Positions 36,715 to 46,260 of a stretch of DNA of 52,474 bases are shown piece by piece. Origin of the DNA: Acidobacteriota bacterium (GTDB lineage: Bacteria > Acidobacteriota > Thermoanaerobaculia > Thermoanaerobaculales > Thermoanaerobaculaceae); assembly GCA_003158745.1 (NCBI GenBank), contig PMLC01000022.1:1-52474 (forward strand), read 5' to 3'. Made by a program: the position numbers and the translations under genes. The stretch's first letter is position 1; every line of letters starts with the position of its first letter. The notes under the pieces were generated by a model. That model was not told the DNA's origin, made no database searches, and worked only from the letters and a program-made list of their open reading frames with translations.

Positions 36715-38321
36715 GCGCCCTCAGGACGTGGATTGCGGAAGGGACCGCCCAGCGCTGGCTGACGGCCGCTGCCGTCCTGGTCGCCTTGGGGATGATTGCC
36801 GGTCTCGTTGGAGTTGTCCTCGAGGTGGCCGGTGGGTTCTTCTGGCCTCACCGGCTCCTCCAGCTGCAGCTCGCCGACGGCAGCAAGGTCCTCGGTGAAG
36901 TATGGGACCGAGAGGCAGACCCACAGTCACCGGGGATGGAACGGATCCGCATCAAGGTGGGGAACCGAGATCTCCTCGGAGCCGATTTTCGCTGGGTTCG
37001 GGAGAGCGACGCCCGGAAGAGGGAGTTTCCTGCCGGCGCGTGGCTCGTCGAGCGCCGTGAGTACGGGAACTTCTACGGTTTTCCGATCCGTCTCGAACTG
37101 GCTTCGGCGACGCTCGCCGCGACCGACCCGCTCTTCGGGGCAGCACTTGAACGCGAGGTAGGCAGCGCCCACGAGTCGGTGAGGGCCGAGCGGAGGCTCC
37201 TTCGCCGGGTGGATCGCCTGCACGCACCCGTGGCCAAGCTGATGATGCTCCAGGCCGCAGCGCAGCGTAGAGGCGAGGACACCCACGTCCTCGATGCACG
37301 GCTGGCCAAGGCTCAGCGAACCGAAGACGAGGCTACGCGGCCGATCATGGAGCAACTGGCGGCGGTGCACGAGCGTCTCGGCCAGGGAAGGCTCCTGATG
37401 AGAACCGCGGACGGCCGCGAGAAGCAGATCCCGCTTTTGGCCGTTGTCCGGGCCGTGCCGGTGAACACGCTGAACGCCGCTCGGAAGGTCGGTCTCTACA
37501 TCGGGCGCTGGTGGGAGTTCCTCTCGGGTGAACCGCGCGAGTCCAACACGGAAGGGGGCATCTTCCCTGCGATCTTCGGCACCGCCCTGATGGTGCTGCT
37601 GATGACTATCGCCGTCGTGCCGCTCGGCGTGGTCACCGCCGTCTACCTCAACGAGTACGCGAGGGAGGGCGCCTTCACCGGTGCGGTCCGACTCGCGCTC
37701 GCGAACCTCGCTGGCGTGCCCTCGATCGTCTTCGGCGCCTTCGGGCTCGCGTTCTTTGTGTACACCCTGGGTGGTGGCATCGACAGGCTCTTCTTCTCGG
37801 ATGTGCTCCCGACCCCGACCTTCGGTACTGGAGGGATCGCCTGGGCTGCCCTGACGCTGGCTCTGCTCACGCTGCCGGTGGTGGTCGTTGCCACCGAGGA
37901 AGGGCTGCAGGCGGTGCCACAAGCGGTGCGGGACGGAGCACGGGCTCTGGGAGCCACTCGCTGGCAGACGCTGCGCCGGGTCGTGCTGCCGTACGCGGCC
38001 CCCGGGATCCTCACCGGTGCGATTCTCGCGGTTGCGCGCGGTGCGGGCGAAGTTGCGCCGCTCATGCTGACCGGGGTGGTCAAACTTGCGCCGAACCTCC
38101 CCTTCGACTCGGTGCCGCCGTTCCTCCACCTTGAGCGAAAGTTCATGCACCTGGGGTTTCAAATCTACGACGTCGGGTTCCAGTCGCCCAACGTGGAAGC
38201 CGCCAAACCGATGGTGTACGCCACAGTTCTCGTGCTGCTGGTCCTGGTCGTGCTCCTGAATATGACGGCGATCATGTTGCGCAACCGCTTGCGACGCAAG
38301 CTGCGAGGCTCGGCGGTATGA
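36711..38321 (+). CDS. pstA: Phosphate ABC transporter permease PstA with extended N-terminal domain
   Basis: 536 aa. After one N-terminal membrane helix there are about 240 extra residues, beta-rich then charged and helical (LRRVDRLHAPVAKLMMLQAA), as in long DUF3333-type PstA proteins. The permease core starts near residue 285, with GVPSIVFGAFGLAFF and the EAA loop AVRDGARALGATRWQTLRRV. It pairs with the long PstC. It overlaps pstC and pstB by 4 bases each, so translation is coupled. Confidence 0.94.
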   Translation: MSALRTWIAEGTAQRWLTAAAVLVALGMIAGLVGVVLEVAGGFFWPHRLLQLQLADGSKVLGEVWDREADPQSPGMERIRIKVGNRDLLGADFRWVRESDARKREFPAGAWLVERREYGNFYGFPIRLELASATLAATDPLFGAALEREVGSAHESVRAERRLLRRVDRLHAPVAKLMMLQAAAQRRGEDTHVLDARLAKAQRTEDEATRPIMEQLAAVHERLGQGRLLMRTADGREKQIPLLAVVRAVPVNTLNAARKVGLYIGRWWEFLSGEPRESNTEGGIFPAIFGTALMVLLMTIAVVPLGVVTAVYLNEYAREGAFTGAVRLALANLAGVPSIVFGAFGLAFFVYTLGGGIDRLFFSDVLPTPTFGTGGIAWAALTLALLTLPVVVVATEEGLQAVPQAVRDGARALGATRWQTLRRVVLPYAAPGILTGAILAVARGAGEVAPLMLTGVVKLAPNLPFDSVPPFLHLERKFMHLGFQIYDVGFQSPNVEAAKPMVYATVLVLLVLVVLLNMTAIMLRNRLRRKLRGSAV

Positions 38322-39082
38322 ACGCGCACGCAGAGTCACTCGGCGTCAAGGGCCTGGTTCTCGGCTTCGGCGAGACCGAGGTTCTGAAGGGTATCGATCT
38401 CTCAGTGGCGTCGCGCGGCGTGACGGCGCTCATCGGTCCCTCGGGGTGCGGAAAGTCGACCCTCCTGCGCTGCTTCAACCGCATGAACGACCACCTCACG
38501 GGCTTCTGGCACCGCGGCGAGATCTCGGTGACCGGCCGGGACGTCTACGACCCGACCTGGTCGCTCGAGGCCCTGCGCTTCCAGGTCGGGATGGTGTTCC
38601 AGAAGCCGAACCCTTTCCCACTCTCGATCAAGGAGAATGTCCTCTTTGGGCCGCGCCTGGCAGGTATCACGGACATGGCGACATTGGATTCCACTCTCTC
38701 GCGTTCTCTACAGCGCGCAAACCTCTGGGACGAGACGAAGGACCGGCTCGACGCCTCGGCGCTGGCTTTCTCCGGCGGCCAGCAGCAGCGGCTGTGCATC
38801 GCCCGGGCGCTCGCATCGTCCCCGGACATCCTGTTGCTCGATGAGCCCGCCTCCGCGCTCGACCCGATCGCGACGGCCAAGTTGGAGGAGACGCTCGCCG
38901 AGTTGTCGCGCGAAATTGCGGTGCTCTTGGTGACTCACAACATGCAGCAGGCGGCCCGAGTCGCGCAACGCACCGCGTTCCTATACCTCGGCGATCTCGT
39001 CGAGGAGGGGGAGACCACGCAGTTGTTCTCGGCACCGCGTGAGAAACTGACGGAAGAGTACGTCACGGGCCGGTTCGGCTAG
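38318..39082 (+). CDS. pstB: Phosphate ABC transporter ATP-binding protein PstB (copy 1)
   Basis: 254 aa. Walker [11 protein letters not shown]-loop VFQKPNPFP, signature [15 protein letters not shown] (Phe in place of the usual Leu), Walker [14 protein letters not shown] and H-loop VTHNMQQA. NPFPLSIKENV is PstB-typical. It powers phosphate import through PstCA. It is coupled to pstA and 9 bases before phoU. A second PstB follows phoU. Confidence 0.95.
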   Translation: MNAHAESLGVKGLVLGFGETEVLKGIDLSVASRGVTALIGPSGCGKSTLLRCFNRMNDHLTGFWHRGEISVTGRDVYDPTWSLEALRFQVGMVFQKPNPFPLSIKENVLFGPRLAGITDMATLDSTLSRSLQRANLWDETKDRLDASALAFSGGQQQRLCIARALASSPDILLLDEPASALDPIATAKLEETLAELSREIAVLLVTHNMQQAARVAQRTAFLYLGDLVEEGETTQLFSAPREKLTEEYVTGRFG

Positions 39083-39091
39083 GGAGTTGAC

Positions 39092-39769
39092 ATGGTGGAA
39101 AAGTTGATGGAGCACGACCTCGAGGAGCTCAATAAGCTGCTCCTCACCATGGCGGGGGAAGTGGAGCGCCAACTCGACCTCGCCATTCGCGCGCTAGTCG
39201 AGCGTGACAACAGACTGGCGGAAGAAGTGATCGCGGGTGACAGCCTGATCGATCAGCGCGAGGTCGAGGTCGACCACCGTGTCATCGAGCTGATCGTCCG
39301 CGCGCGGCCGATGGCTCGCGACCTTCGTCTCGTGATGACGGCAATCAAGATCGCCCCGGACCTCGAGCGCGTGGCCGACCACGCCGTGGGCATCGCGCGG
39401 CAAGCCCTGGAGATCAACCGCTTGCGGCCGCTCAAGGCGTTCATCACGATCCCGCGCATGGCCGAGAAGGCATCTTCGATGGTCAGGGACGCGATTGGCG
39501 CGTTCGTGAAGGGTGACTCCCAGCTCGCTCGCAACGTCATCGATCGAGACGCCGAAGTCGACTGGGAGTTCGAACAGATCTTTCGCGAGCTGCTCACCTA
39601 CATGATGGAGGATCCCAAGACGATTCGCAGGGCCCTCGCGCTCCTAATGGTCTCGCGCGCGTTGGAGCGGATTGGCGATCACGGAACCAATATCGCGGAG
39701 CAGGTCGTTTACCTGGTGGACGCCGAGGACATCCGGCATCGCCGCCCCGAAAGAGCGGATGGGGATTGA
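39092..39769 (+). CDS. phoU: Phosphate signalling protein PhoU
   Basis: 225 aa, two tandem PhoU three-helix bundles with the metal-binding E/DxxxD motifs ([21 protein letters not shown] and [16 protein letters not shown]). PhoU links Pst transporter state to the PhoR kinase and damps phosphate uptake. It sits between two pstB genes and its stop overlaps the TTG start of the second. Confidence 0.96.
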   Translation: MVEKLMEHDLEELNKLLLTMAGEVERQLDLAIRALVERDNRLAEEVIAGDSLIDQREVEVDHRVIELIVRARPMARDLRLVMTAIKIAPDLERVADHAVGIARQALEINRLRPLKAFITIPRMAEKASSMVRDAIGAFVKGDSQLARNVIDRDAEVDWEFEQIFRELLTYMMEDPKTIRRALALLMVSRALERIGDHGTNIAEQVVYLVDAEDIRHRRPERADGD

Positions 39770-40527
39770 GCCAGGAAGTCCGGTTTTCGCTCGCCGGTGT
39801 GACGTGCCGCTACGACGGCAGCGTTGCCGCGCGCGACGTCACGATAGACATCCCGAGTCAGGGTGTGACCGCGTTCATCGGCCCCTCGGGTTGCGGCAAG
39901 TCGACGATCCTGCGCTGCCTGAACCGGATGAACGACGTTGTCCCGGGCTTCTCGCTGACCGGCCAGGTTCTGCTCGACGGCGAAGATATTTACACACCGA
40001 CCACCGATCCGGTGACGGTCCGCCGCCGCGTCGGGATGGTCTTCCAGCGATCGAACCCATTTCCCTCCTCGATCTTCGACAACGTCACGTACGGCATGCG
40101 CTTGAACCACCCCCGGTCAGGCGCCGATCTCGCGGTCAAGGCCGAGGAAGCACTGCGTGCAGCGGGGTTGTGGGACGAGGTCAAGGACCGCCTCGATACG
40201 ACCGCGAGCATGCTCTCCGGCGGCCAGCAGCAACGGCTGTGCATCGCCCGGGCGCTCGCGGTCGAGCCGGAAGTGCTCCTCTTCGACGAGCCGGCCTCGG
40301 CCCTCGACCCCGTCTCCACCGAACGCGTCGAGGAGCTTGTCCTGCAGCTCGGTAGGAGGCTCACAGTCGTGATCGTGACCCACAACCTCCAGCAAGCCTC
40401 ACGGGTCGCCGATCGGACCGCGTTCTTTCTGCTCGGGCGGCTCGTGGAGTACGCTCCAACCGTGACTCTCTTCACAAATCCGCGTGACGCGCAGACCGAG
40501 GCGTACGTTTCGGGACGGTTCGGATGA
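39766..40527 (+). CDS. pstB: Phosphate ABC transporter ATP-binding protein PstB (copy 2)
   Basis: 253 aa, TTG start, with Walker [26 protein letters not shown], signature [15 protein letters not shown], and [12 protein letters not shown] clear paralogue of the gene at 38318, here with the standard LSGGQ. It may partner the same PstCA or form a mixed dimer with copy 1. It overlaps phoB by 4 bases. Confidence 0.94.
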   Translation: MSQEVRFSLAGVTCRYDGSVAARDVTIDIPSQGVTAFIGPSGCGKSTILRCLNRMNDVVPGFSLTGQVLLDGEDIYTPTTDPVTVRRRVGMVFQRSNPFPSSIFDNVTYGMRLNHPRSGADLAVKAEEALRAAGLWDEVKDRLDTTASMLSGGQQQRLCIARALAVEPEVLLFDEPASALDPVSTERVEELVLQLGRRLTVVIVTHNLQQASRVADRTAFFLLGRLVEYAPTVTLFTNPRDAQTEAYVSGRFG

Positions 40528-41210
40528 ACACTCGTGTCTTCGTCGTCGAGGACGATGCCGACATCGCGGCCATGGTGCGCCGTCACCTGGAGCGCTCGGG
40601 GAGCTGCTCGGTTGCTACCTTCGCGCGCGGCGACGAGTTCCTCTCCGCGTGCGAGCTCGCAACCCCCGACCTCGTGATCCTCGATCTCAACTTACCCGAC
40701 ACTGATGGCCTGGTCCTCTGCAGAGAGCTGCGAAGCTGGGAAGTGACCCAAACAGTGCCGATCCTCATGCTCACGGCACGCGCGGCGGAGGCCGACCGCG
40801 TCGCGGGGCTCGATCTCGGGGCCGACGATTACCTCACGAAGCCATTCTCTTTGAGGGAACTGGCGGCACGGGTTGCGGCCCTGCTCCGGCGAGTCGAGTG
40901 GGAGCGCGGCACGCCTGGAGGTGTTTACCAGGACTCTCATCTCTCCGTCGACCCGGCGCGGTTTCAGGTTCTGCGCGAAGGCGCCGAGATCCATCTCACC
41001 CGGCGCGAATTCGCCGTGCTTTGGCATCTGATCTCGCTGGGCGGCCGCGTTGCTTCCCGTGAGCAAATTCTCGATGCGGTGTGGGGTCTCGCTTCGAGCG
41101 TGGATGCTCGAACCGTGGACGCGCACATCCGCACCTTGCGCAGAAAGCTGGGTGAGGACGTGATCGAGACCCTGATTGGTTCCGGCTACAGGTTTCGGGG
41201 TCGGCCATGA
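40524..41210 (+). CDS. phoB: Phosphate regulon response regulator PhoB-like (OmpR family)
   Basis: 228 aa. Receiver domain with acidic pocket EDD (9-11), phosphoacceptor Asp54 ([13 protein letters not shown]) and Lys in YLTKPF; C-terminal winged helix with [13 protein letters not shown] and [13 protein letters not shown]. Coupled to the sensor kinase by a 4-base overlap and placed directly after the pst genes, which is the reason for calling it PhoB rather than a generic OmpR regulator. Candidate target: the repeat at 33446. Confidence 0.9.
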   Translation: MNTRVFVVEDDADIAAMVRRHLERSGSCSVATFARGDEFLSACELATPDLVILDLNLPDTDGLVLCRELRSWEVTQTVPILMLTARAAEADRVAGLDLGADDYLTKPFSLRELAARVAALLRRVEWERGTPGGVYQDSHLSVDPARFQVLREGAEIHLTRREFAVLWHLISLGGRVASREQILDAVWGLASSVDARTVDAHIRTLRRKLGEDVIETLIGSGYRFRGRP

Positions 41211-42874
41211 AGAGGCGCAGCTCACCGGGCTTTGTCGTCGGCCTGACAACGCTTGCCGTGGTGCTCGCAGGATTGGTGATTTCTGACCTCCTGCACCGTG
41301 CCGAGGACCGGGCCTCGGGGGCGGAACAACTTCGGGCGGCCGTCGAGGCGCTTGCCCCTCGCGTAGTCGATCTCTTCGTGCTCTCTTCGGAGCAGGCCGA
41401 TGCCGAGATCCGTCGCTGGGCGGCCGCGAGCGACTTGCGGGTCACCTTGATCTCGGCTGACGGAACAGTACACGCAGACTCCTGGACGCTTCCGGCACTC
41501 CTGGGACGCCTGGAGAACCACCTCAACCGGCCCGAGGTGGTCGCAGCGCGCAGTAGTACCGTGGGAACGAACCGGCGGCGTTCCGTCACGACCGACCGAC
41601 CGACGACCTATGTGGCCCGGATGATCGGTCCGGCGGAAGCTCCGGTTGGATTCCTTCGCCTAGCCCGGGAGGACGGACCTCTCGGGTGGCCGTGGGGGGG
41701 GATCCTCGTCGCGGTCGTTGCGGCCGTCGTCGCCGGCACTCTCGCGCACCGCAGGGACCGCCGCAACCACGAGATAGCCGTGAGCCATTTGGCCGCCTGG
41801 ACGGACCTGCCGCCCAGCGCCGACCTGGAAGCCATCGCCAACGACGTCGACCGGCGATTTCGAACAGTGCGAGAGGACCTCACCCGCGAGCTCGATGCGA
41901 CGCGTGCGGCGTTGGAACAGATCGCCGAAGGGGTCATCCTCCTCGATCGTGAAGGGATCGTCCGCTACGCCAACGTGGCCGCAGGAACGCTCCTTCAGGC
42001 TCCTCTCGCGTCCGGCCGGGCCCTGGTGGAGGCGGTGCGAGTGCCGGAGGTCCTCGGGGTCGTCAACGAGGTCCTGGCGCACGGTGGGATCAGCCACACA
42101 GCCGTTGGCCGTCCCGAGGGCCTAGAGCTGGCGGTTCGGGCGGCCGCGGTGCCTCACCCGGTCCTCGCTGCGGCGGTTGTGCTCGCCGACGTGCGCGGGG
42201 AACGCCAACTCGAGCGGGCGCGGCGCGCGCTGGTGGCCGACCTCGCCCATGAGCTGCGGACGCCTCTCACCGTTCTCTCCGGCCTCGTGGAGGAGCTGGC
42301 AGAGAGTATCGCTAACCAGGATCTCGTCGCGACGATGGCGCGCCAGGTCGCACGACTGCGTGCGTTTGCCGAGGAGCTGGAGGAGTTGGCCAGGATCGAA
42401 TCGGGGCAGCTCAAGCTAGACCTCGAAGAGGTCGATGCGGTCGTCGTGGCGAGACAGGTGGTCGGGGATCTCCGGAGCGTTGCCGAGAAGCGTGGCGTCG
42501 CGGTGGCGGTCGTCGGTACTGCGACGCCGTTGAGGACGGACTCAGTGCGCCTTGCCCAGGTGCTCACGAACCTTGTCGACAACGGGATCCGCTACAACCA
42601 CCCGGATGGGCAGGTGACCGTGCACATAGGAGCCGTGGATGAAGGCATTCGCCTGGAGGTGGAGGATACGGGTGTTGGCATTCCCGCTTCGGAGGTTGGC
42701 CTGGTTTTCCAGCGTTTCTACCGGGTCCGGCGTCAGGCCGAAACCGAGGGCGGAAGCGGACTCGGTCTCGCGATCGTGAAGCACCTTGTGAAGGCCCTGG
42801 GCGGAACCGTCAGCCTCGCGTCGCGCGTCGGGCAGGGGACAACGGTGACGCTCCTCTTTCCTGTTGCGAGTTAA
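41207..42874 (+). CDS. phoR: Phosphate regulon sensor histidine kinase PhoR-like
   Basis: 555 aa. N-terminal membrane helix (about 8-25), an extracytoplasmic region, a second helix (about 162-180), a PAS-like segment (ALEQIAEGVILLDREGIVRY), then HisKA with phosphoacceptor His348 (ADLAHELRTPLTVL) and HATPase with N box LTNLVDNGIRYN, G1 DTGVGIP and G2 GSGLGLAIVKHL. It forms a two-component pair with the upstream regulator. Last gene of the pst-pho cluster. Confidence 0.92.
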   Translation: MKRRSSPGFVVGLTTLAVVLAGLVISDLLHRAEDRASGAEQLRAAVEALAPRVVDLFVLSSEQADAEIRRWAAASDLRVTLISADGTVHADSWTLPALLGRLENHLNRPEVVAARSSTVGTNRRRSVTTDRPTTYVARMIGPAEAPVGFLRLAREDGPLGWPWGGILVAVVAAVVAGTLAHRRDRRNHEIAVSHLAAWTDLPPSADLEAIANDVDRRFRTVREDLTRELDATRAALEQIAEGVILLDREGIVRYANVAAGTLLQAPLASGRALVEAVRVPEVLGVVNEVLAHGGISHTAVGRPEGLELAVRAAAVPHPVLAAAVVLADVRGERQLERARRALVADLAHELRTPLTVLSGLVEELAESIANQDLVATMARQVARLRAFAEELEELARIESGQLKLDLEEVDAVVVARQVVGDLRSVAEKRGVAVAVVGTATPLRTDSVRLAQVLTNLVDNGIRYNHPDGQVTVHIGAVDEGIRLEVEDTGVGIPASEVGLVFQRFYRVRRQAETEGGSGLGLAIVKHLVKALGGTVSLASRVGQGTTVTLLFPVAS

Positions 42875-42937
42875 ACCCGGACCTGGGAGCAAGGGGTCGT
42901 TCACAGTTTCACAGGCTCACGGATTCCGCGAGCGAAG

Positions 42938-42972
42938 TTAAGAGTGAAGCGTCGAGAGTGAAGAGTCAGACT
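42938..42972. repeat. Heptamer array, word GTGAAGA (5 units)
   Basis: Units GTTAAGA, GTGAAGC, GTCGAGA, GTGAAGA, GTCAGAC, the same word as at 22436-22470. A weaker period-7 stretch (GAGTGCC, GAGTCAC) follows at about 43010-43040. Both lie in the 250-base gap between phoR and the transposase, which holds no gene. Confidence 0.7.
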
Positions 42973-43061
42973 GATCTTCGGCGGTTTGGAGCGCATCTCG
43001 GATGACCGGGTACTGAGCAGTCATGAGTGCCGAGTCACGGGGACGAGTTTCGTTTGAAATC

Positions 43062-44747
43062 TAGTGCCAAACAGTGGGTTGACGATGCCGTCCCTTGGTT
43101 TTAGGTTGTTTGTCTTTTCGCCCGCGTGAAACGTGGCGTCCGAGACGGGTACACCTACGAGTACCTCCAGATCGTCGAATCCTGCCGCCGCGGTACCCAC
43201 AGTCCGCCGGCACGTCATTGCGACGCTGGGCCGCAAGGACGAGATCATCGCGGACGGTACACTGGATAACCTGCTGGCCTCCCTCGCCTCGTTCAGCCAA
43301 CGTTTGCAGGTCGTGGAGCGGGTGCGCAGCGAAAGTGTCGCTGCTCAGGCTGCGAGATCCTGGGGGCTATCGCTTGTCTTCGGTCGACTGTGGCAGCGTC
43401 AAGGACTCCCAGAGATTCTGGCTCGCCTCGCCGGCGACCGCCGCTTCGAGCTCGACCTCGAGCGGACCGCGTTTGCCCTTGCCTTGCAGCGCCTGTGCGA
43501 GGCGGGCAGCGACCTCGCGGGATCGCAGTGGCTGTCGACCGTCGAGGCGCCGGGCTTCGAGGGTATCCAGCTCCAGCACCTCTACCGCACCGTGGGCTTC
43601 CTCGCCGAGGTGCGAGAGGAGCTGGAGCGGGAGCTTTACGTCCGGGATCGCGAGCTGGTGTTCATCGACACGACCAGCACGTTTCTCTGGCGGGACGAGG
43701 AGAGCCCACTGGTGCGTCGGGGGCACTCTCGAGACAGAAGGCCGGACCAGCCGCAGGTGGTGCTGTGCGTCGCGGTCGACCGCACCGGCTTTCCCGTCGC
43801 CTGGGACATCCTGCCGGGCAACACGGCGGATGCCAACGCCCACGCGGCGATGATCACGCGGCTGCGGACCCGACTGAAGATCCGGCGAGTGATCGTCGTG
43901 GCGGACCGGGGGATGATCTCCGCCAAGAACATCGAGCTGCTCACCAACTCTGCGGAGGCGCCGTTCGACTTCATCCTCGGCACCCGCATGCGGCGGCAGA
44001 AGGAGGTCTCCGAGGCCGTGCTGGCGCGGGTGGGTCGCTACCAGAGCGTGGCTGACAACCTCGGGGTCAAGGAGGTCATGGTCACAGGGAAGCGGTACAT
44101 CGTCTGCCGCAACCTTCACGAGCAGGTCAAGGACGCCTCTGCACGAGAGGCGATCGTGGCAAAGCTCGAAGCCACCCTGAAGCAGCACGGCCCGAAGTCG
44201 GTAATCGGCAACAAGGGCTTCGCCCGCTTCGTGAGCGTGGCCAAGGGCAGCGTGAGGATCAACCTGAGGGCCGTTGAAGCGGATGCCCGCCTCGACGGGA
44301 AGTTCGTCCTTGCGACCAACACGGACCTCCCAGCCGACGAGGTGGCCCTCGCCTACAAGAGCCTCTGGCGGGTAGAGCGAGCCTTTCGCGAGACCAAGTC
44401 CACGCTGGAAGTGCGGCCGATCTACCACCAGAACGACGATTCGATCGTCGGGCACATCGTCGCGTGGTTCCTCGCGCTCCGGCTCGAGGTGGATCTCCAG
44501 CGTCGGCTCGACGAGTGGGGCTCGCAGGTTTCGTGGCCGGACCTGATGCGGGATCTCCGTCAGCTTTCGGCGGTCGACATGACCCTCGATGGCGAGCCCT
44601 ACAGGCTTCGCACGGAGCACCAGGGTCAGGCCCACCAGGCGTTCGTCGCGGCCGGCGTCAGGCCACCGGCCACGGTGACGCACCTGGGCGACGCTGATCC
44701 ACCGCTCCCGAGGAGCCCTCGACCCAACCCGCAGAATGTAGTGCCAA
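43062..44747 (+). mobile_element. IS1634-type insertion sequence
   Basis: A single transposase gene fills the element. TAGTGCCAA occurs at both edges (43062-43070 and 44739-44747) in the same orientation, so it marks the limits but is not a normal inverted repeat. True ends and target duplications could not be fixed by eye. The right copy falls inside the last codons of the transposase. A GGAAC-TTCGC-GTTCC-TTTGTT hairpin (44823-44843) follows downstream. Confidence 0.6.
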
Positions 44748-44782
44748 CGTTACGATCACGTCTCACAACTCATGCAACATGA
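43126..44782 (+). CDS. IS1634/IS4-type transposase, frameshifted near the 5' end
   Basis: About 550 aa. The DDE core is recognisable: first Asp in VFIDTTSTFLW, second in IVVADRGMISAKN, and the Y-(2)R-(3)E-(6)K-like block WRVERAFRETKSTLEVRP with YHQNDDSIVGHI. The expected N-terminus (GYTYEYLQIVES) is read from GTG 43126 in frame 1, but the rest (VRRHVIATLGRKDE onward) is in frame 2. Removing one C from the CCC at about 43195-43197 restores one frame with RRGTTVRRHVIATLG. The long frame-2 part alone can start at GTG 43133. Probably inactive unless frameshifting occurs. Confidence 0.8.
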
Positions 44783-44822
44783 AATACTTCACAAATTGAA
44801 GTGTCGAAGATCAGTTTAACCC

Positions 44823-44843
44823 GGAACTTCGCGTTCCTTTGTT
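44823..44843 (+). terminator. Weak intrinsic terminator after the transposase
   Basis: A 5-bp stem GGAAC/GTTCC with TTCGC loop followed by TTTGTT. A second hairpin, GCCAAC/GTTGGC (44851-44869), follows without a U-run. The rest of 44783-44929 shows nothing else. Confidence 0.35.
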
Positions 44844-44929
44844 ATTCGATGCCAACGATTCAAGTTGGCGGTCCCTCTCAGGAGGTGGCCGCGGCGCCTT
44901 CGGGCACCGGCGGGCCACGGAGGTGCCGC

Positions 44930-45142
44930 ATGGACGCTCTCCGCGCCGCCGCATTGGCTCTTGGGTCGATTGCGGTTGCGGCCGCAACCGCCCTGCGGAG
45001 ATCGCTCCGCGCAGTGATCGGCTGGACCGTCGGAATCGCCTCCAGGCAGGTGGAATTGGTCGCCATCCTCAGTCAGTCGCTGACACTCCTCCTCTTGAGC
45101 GTCGCCATCGCCCACCTCAGGAAACCCTCGGCCCGTCGCTAG
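44930..45142 (+). CDS. Small hypothetical membrane protein
   Basis: 70 aa, starting at ATG 44930 with GGAGGTG 5 bases upstream. Two hydrophobic stretches (LRAAALALGSIAVAAATAL and VELVAILSQSLTLLLLSVAI) separated by a basic segment suggest two membrane helices. No family is recognised. It lies between the IS and dsrC in the same direction, so it may belong to the sulfur gene set. The strong ribosome-binding site is the main support. Confidence 0.5.
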   Translation: MDALRAAALALGSIAVAAATALRRSLRAVIGWTVGIASRQVELVAILSQSLTLLLLSVAIAHLRKPSARR

Positions 45143-45233
45143 TCTCGTCGCTTGCCCCGCTCTTGCTCGGTGTTGAAATGAGAGCGCGCGCTGTCTACCC
45201 TTGCCGCGCCGCTCGTGTCGGCGGAGGGCTCTG

Positions 45234-45551
45234 ATGTCGGATATCACCATCGCGGGTCGCACGTTCGCTGTGGACGAGGAGGGCTTTCTCCAGCGGCCCG
45301 AGGTTTGGGACGACGAGGTCGCGAGGCTTTTCGCGACCACGGAGGGCGTGACGGAGATGACGCCCGAGCACTGGGCGGTAGTGCGGATCATCCGGGAGCA
45401 CTACCTCGAGCACGGCAACGCACCGATGGTCCGCCTGCTCTGCCAGCGCACGGGCCTCAACCTCCGCACCATTTTCAAGCTGTTCCCCTCCGGGCCCGCC
45501 AAGGGGGCGTGCAGGGTGGCAGGGCTGCCGAAGCCGGAGGGTTGCGTCTGA
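45234..45551 (+). CDS. dsrC: DsrC-type sulfur carrier protein
   Basis: 105 aa, DsrC/TusE family, with the C-terminal arm GACRVAGLPKPEGCV carrying both conserved cysteines (Cys93 and penultimate Cys104, 11 apart). TusE proteins keep only the penultimate one, so this is a true DsrC able to carry a trisulfide. DsrC exchanges sulfur and electrons with DsrAB and the membrane DsrMK complex. ATG 45234 has GGAGGG 6-7 bases upstream. DsrM- and DsrK-like genes follow; no dsrAB is present in the window. Confidence 0.92.
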   Translation: MSDITIAGRTFAVDEEGFLQRPEVWDDEVARLFATTEGVTEMTPEHWAVVRIIREHYLEHGNAPMVRLLCQRTGLNLRTIFKLFPSGPAKGACRVAGLPKPEGCV

Positions 45552-45627
45552 ACACGCCTCTGGACGCGTTCGGCACTCGGCCCTCGCCGCAGGGTGCGAC
45601 GTGCGCGGGCCATCGGGGGGCCACTAG

Positions 45628-46260
45628 GTGAGTCCGACGGCGCTCGTCCTGCTCGCGGCGATGTTCACGTCGGTCGCCGCGTTCGTCGTGCTCCGCCTCC
45701 GGACGGGTTCGACGCCGGCGCCCCTGGCACCGGCCCGCGGGAGTGCCGCGGTCGGGGTCCTGTACGCGTTCACAGTCGCGTTCGCCCCGTGGGCAAAGGA
45801 GAGCGCGTCGCGTCACCTCCCCAGCTACGCGGCCGGCATCGCGTACCACGTTGCGGTTTTCACCGCGCTCGTCAGGTTAGTGCACAGTCTGTTCGGCACT
45901 CCCCTTCCGCCGGTGGTGAATGCGGCCACAGCCGCGCTCATCGCGGTGGGTCTCATGGCCGGCACCGCCCTACTGCTCAAGCGTTGCGCCGATCCGCGCT
46001 TGCGGGCGATCAGCGTGCCCGAGGATTTTTTCGCGAATGGCCTGGTGGACCTCACGCTGGCAGCGGCCTTCGCGACGGCGATGAGCTCGGGCGCGCTGCC
46101 GGTGTTCCAGATCGTCGGCGCCGTGCTGCTCCTCTACGCACCGCTCGGCAAGCTGAGACACATGCTGTTCCTGCTCACGAGCCGGCGGGTTCTCGGCGCC
46201 ACTCTCGGGCGGCGGGGCGTACGGCCGGCCTCACACCCCAGCGGAACGGGCCGTGGCTGA
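45628..46260 (+). CDS. DsrM/NarI-like membrane cytochrome b subunit
   Basis: 210 aa, GTG start, about five hydrophobic helices. Histidines in membrane-side positions (SRHLPSYAAGIAYHVAVF and GKLRHMLFLLTSRR) fit haem b ligation as in the gamma subunit of nitrate reductase and DsrM. Sequence similarity is not strong by eye; the call rests largely on its place between dsrC and a DsrK-like protein. It would pass electrons between quinol and the cytoplasmic FeS subunit. It overlaps the next gene by 8 bases. Confidence 0.65.
   Translation: MSPTALVLLAAMFTSVAAFVVLRLRTGSTPAPLAPARGSAAVGVLYAFTVAFAPWAKESASRHLPSYAAGIAYHVAVFTALVRLVHSLFGTPLPPVVNAATAALIAVGLMAGTALLLKRCADPRLRAISVPEDFFANGLVDLTLAAAFATAMSSGALPVFQIVGAVLLLYAPLGKLRHMLFLLTSRRVLGATLGRRGVRPASHPSGTGRG

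Noticed and set aside
42901-42923. TTCACAG repeats after phoR as a second Pho box
   Set aside because: The units step by 8 bases, not 11, and no phosphate gene lies downstream.
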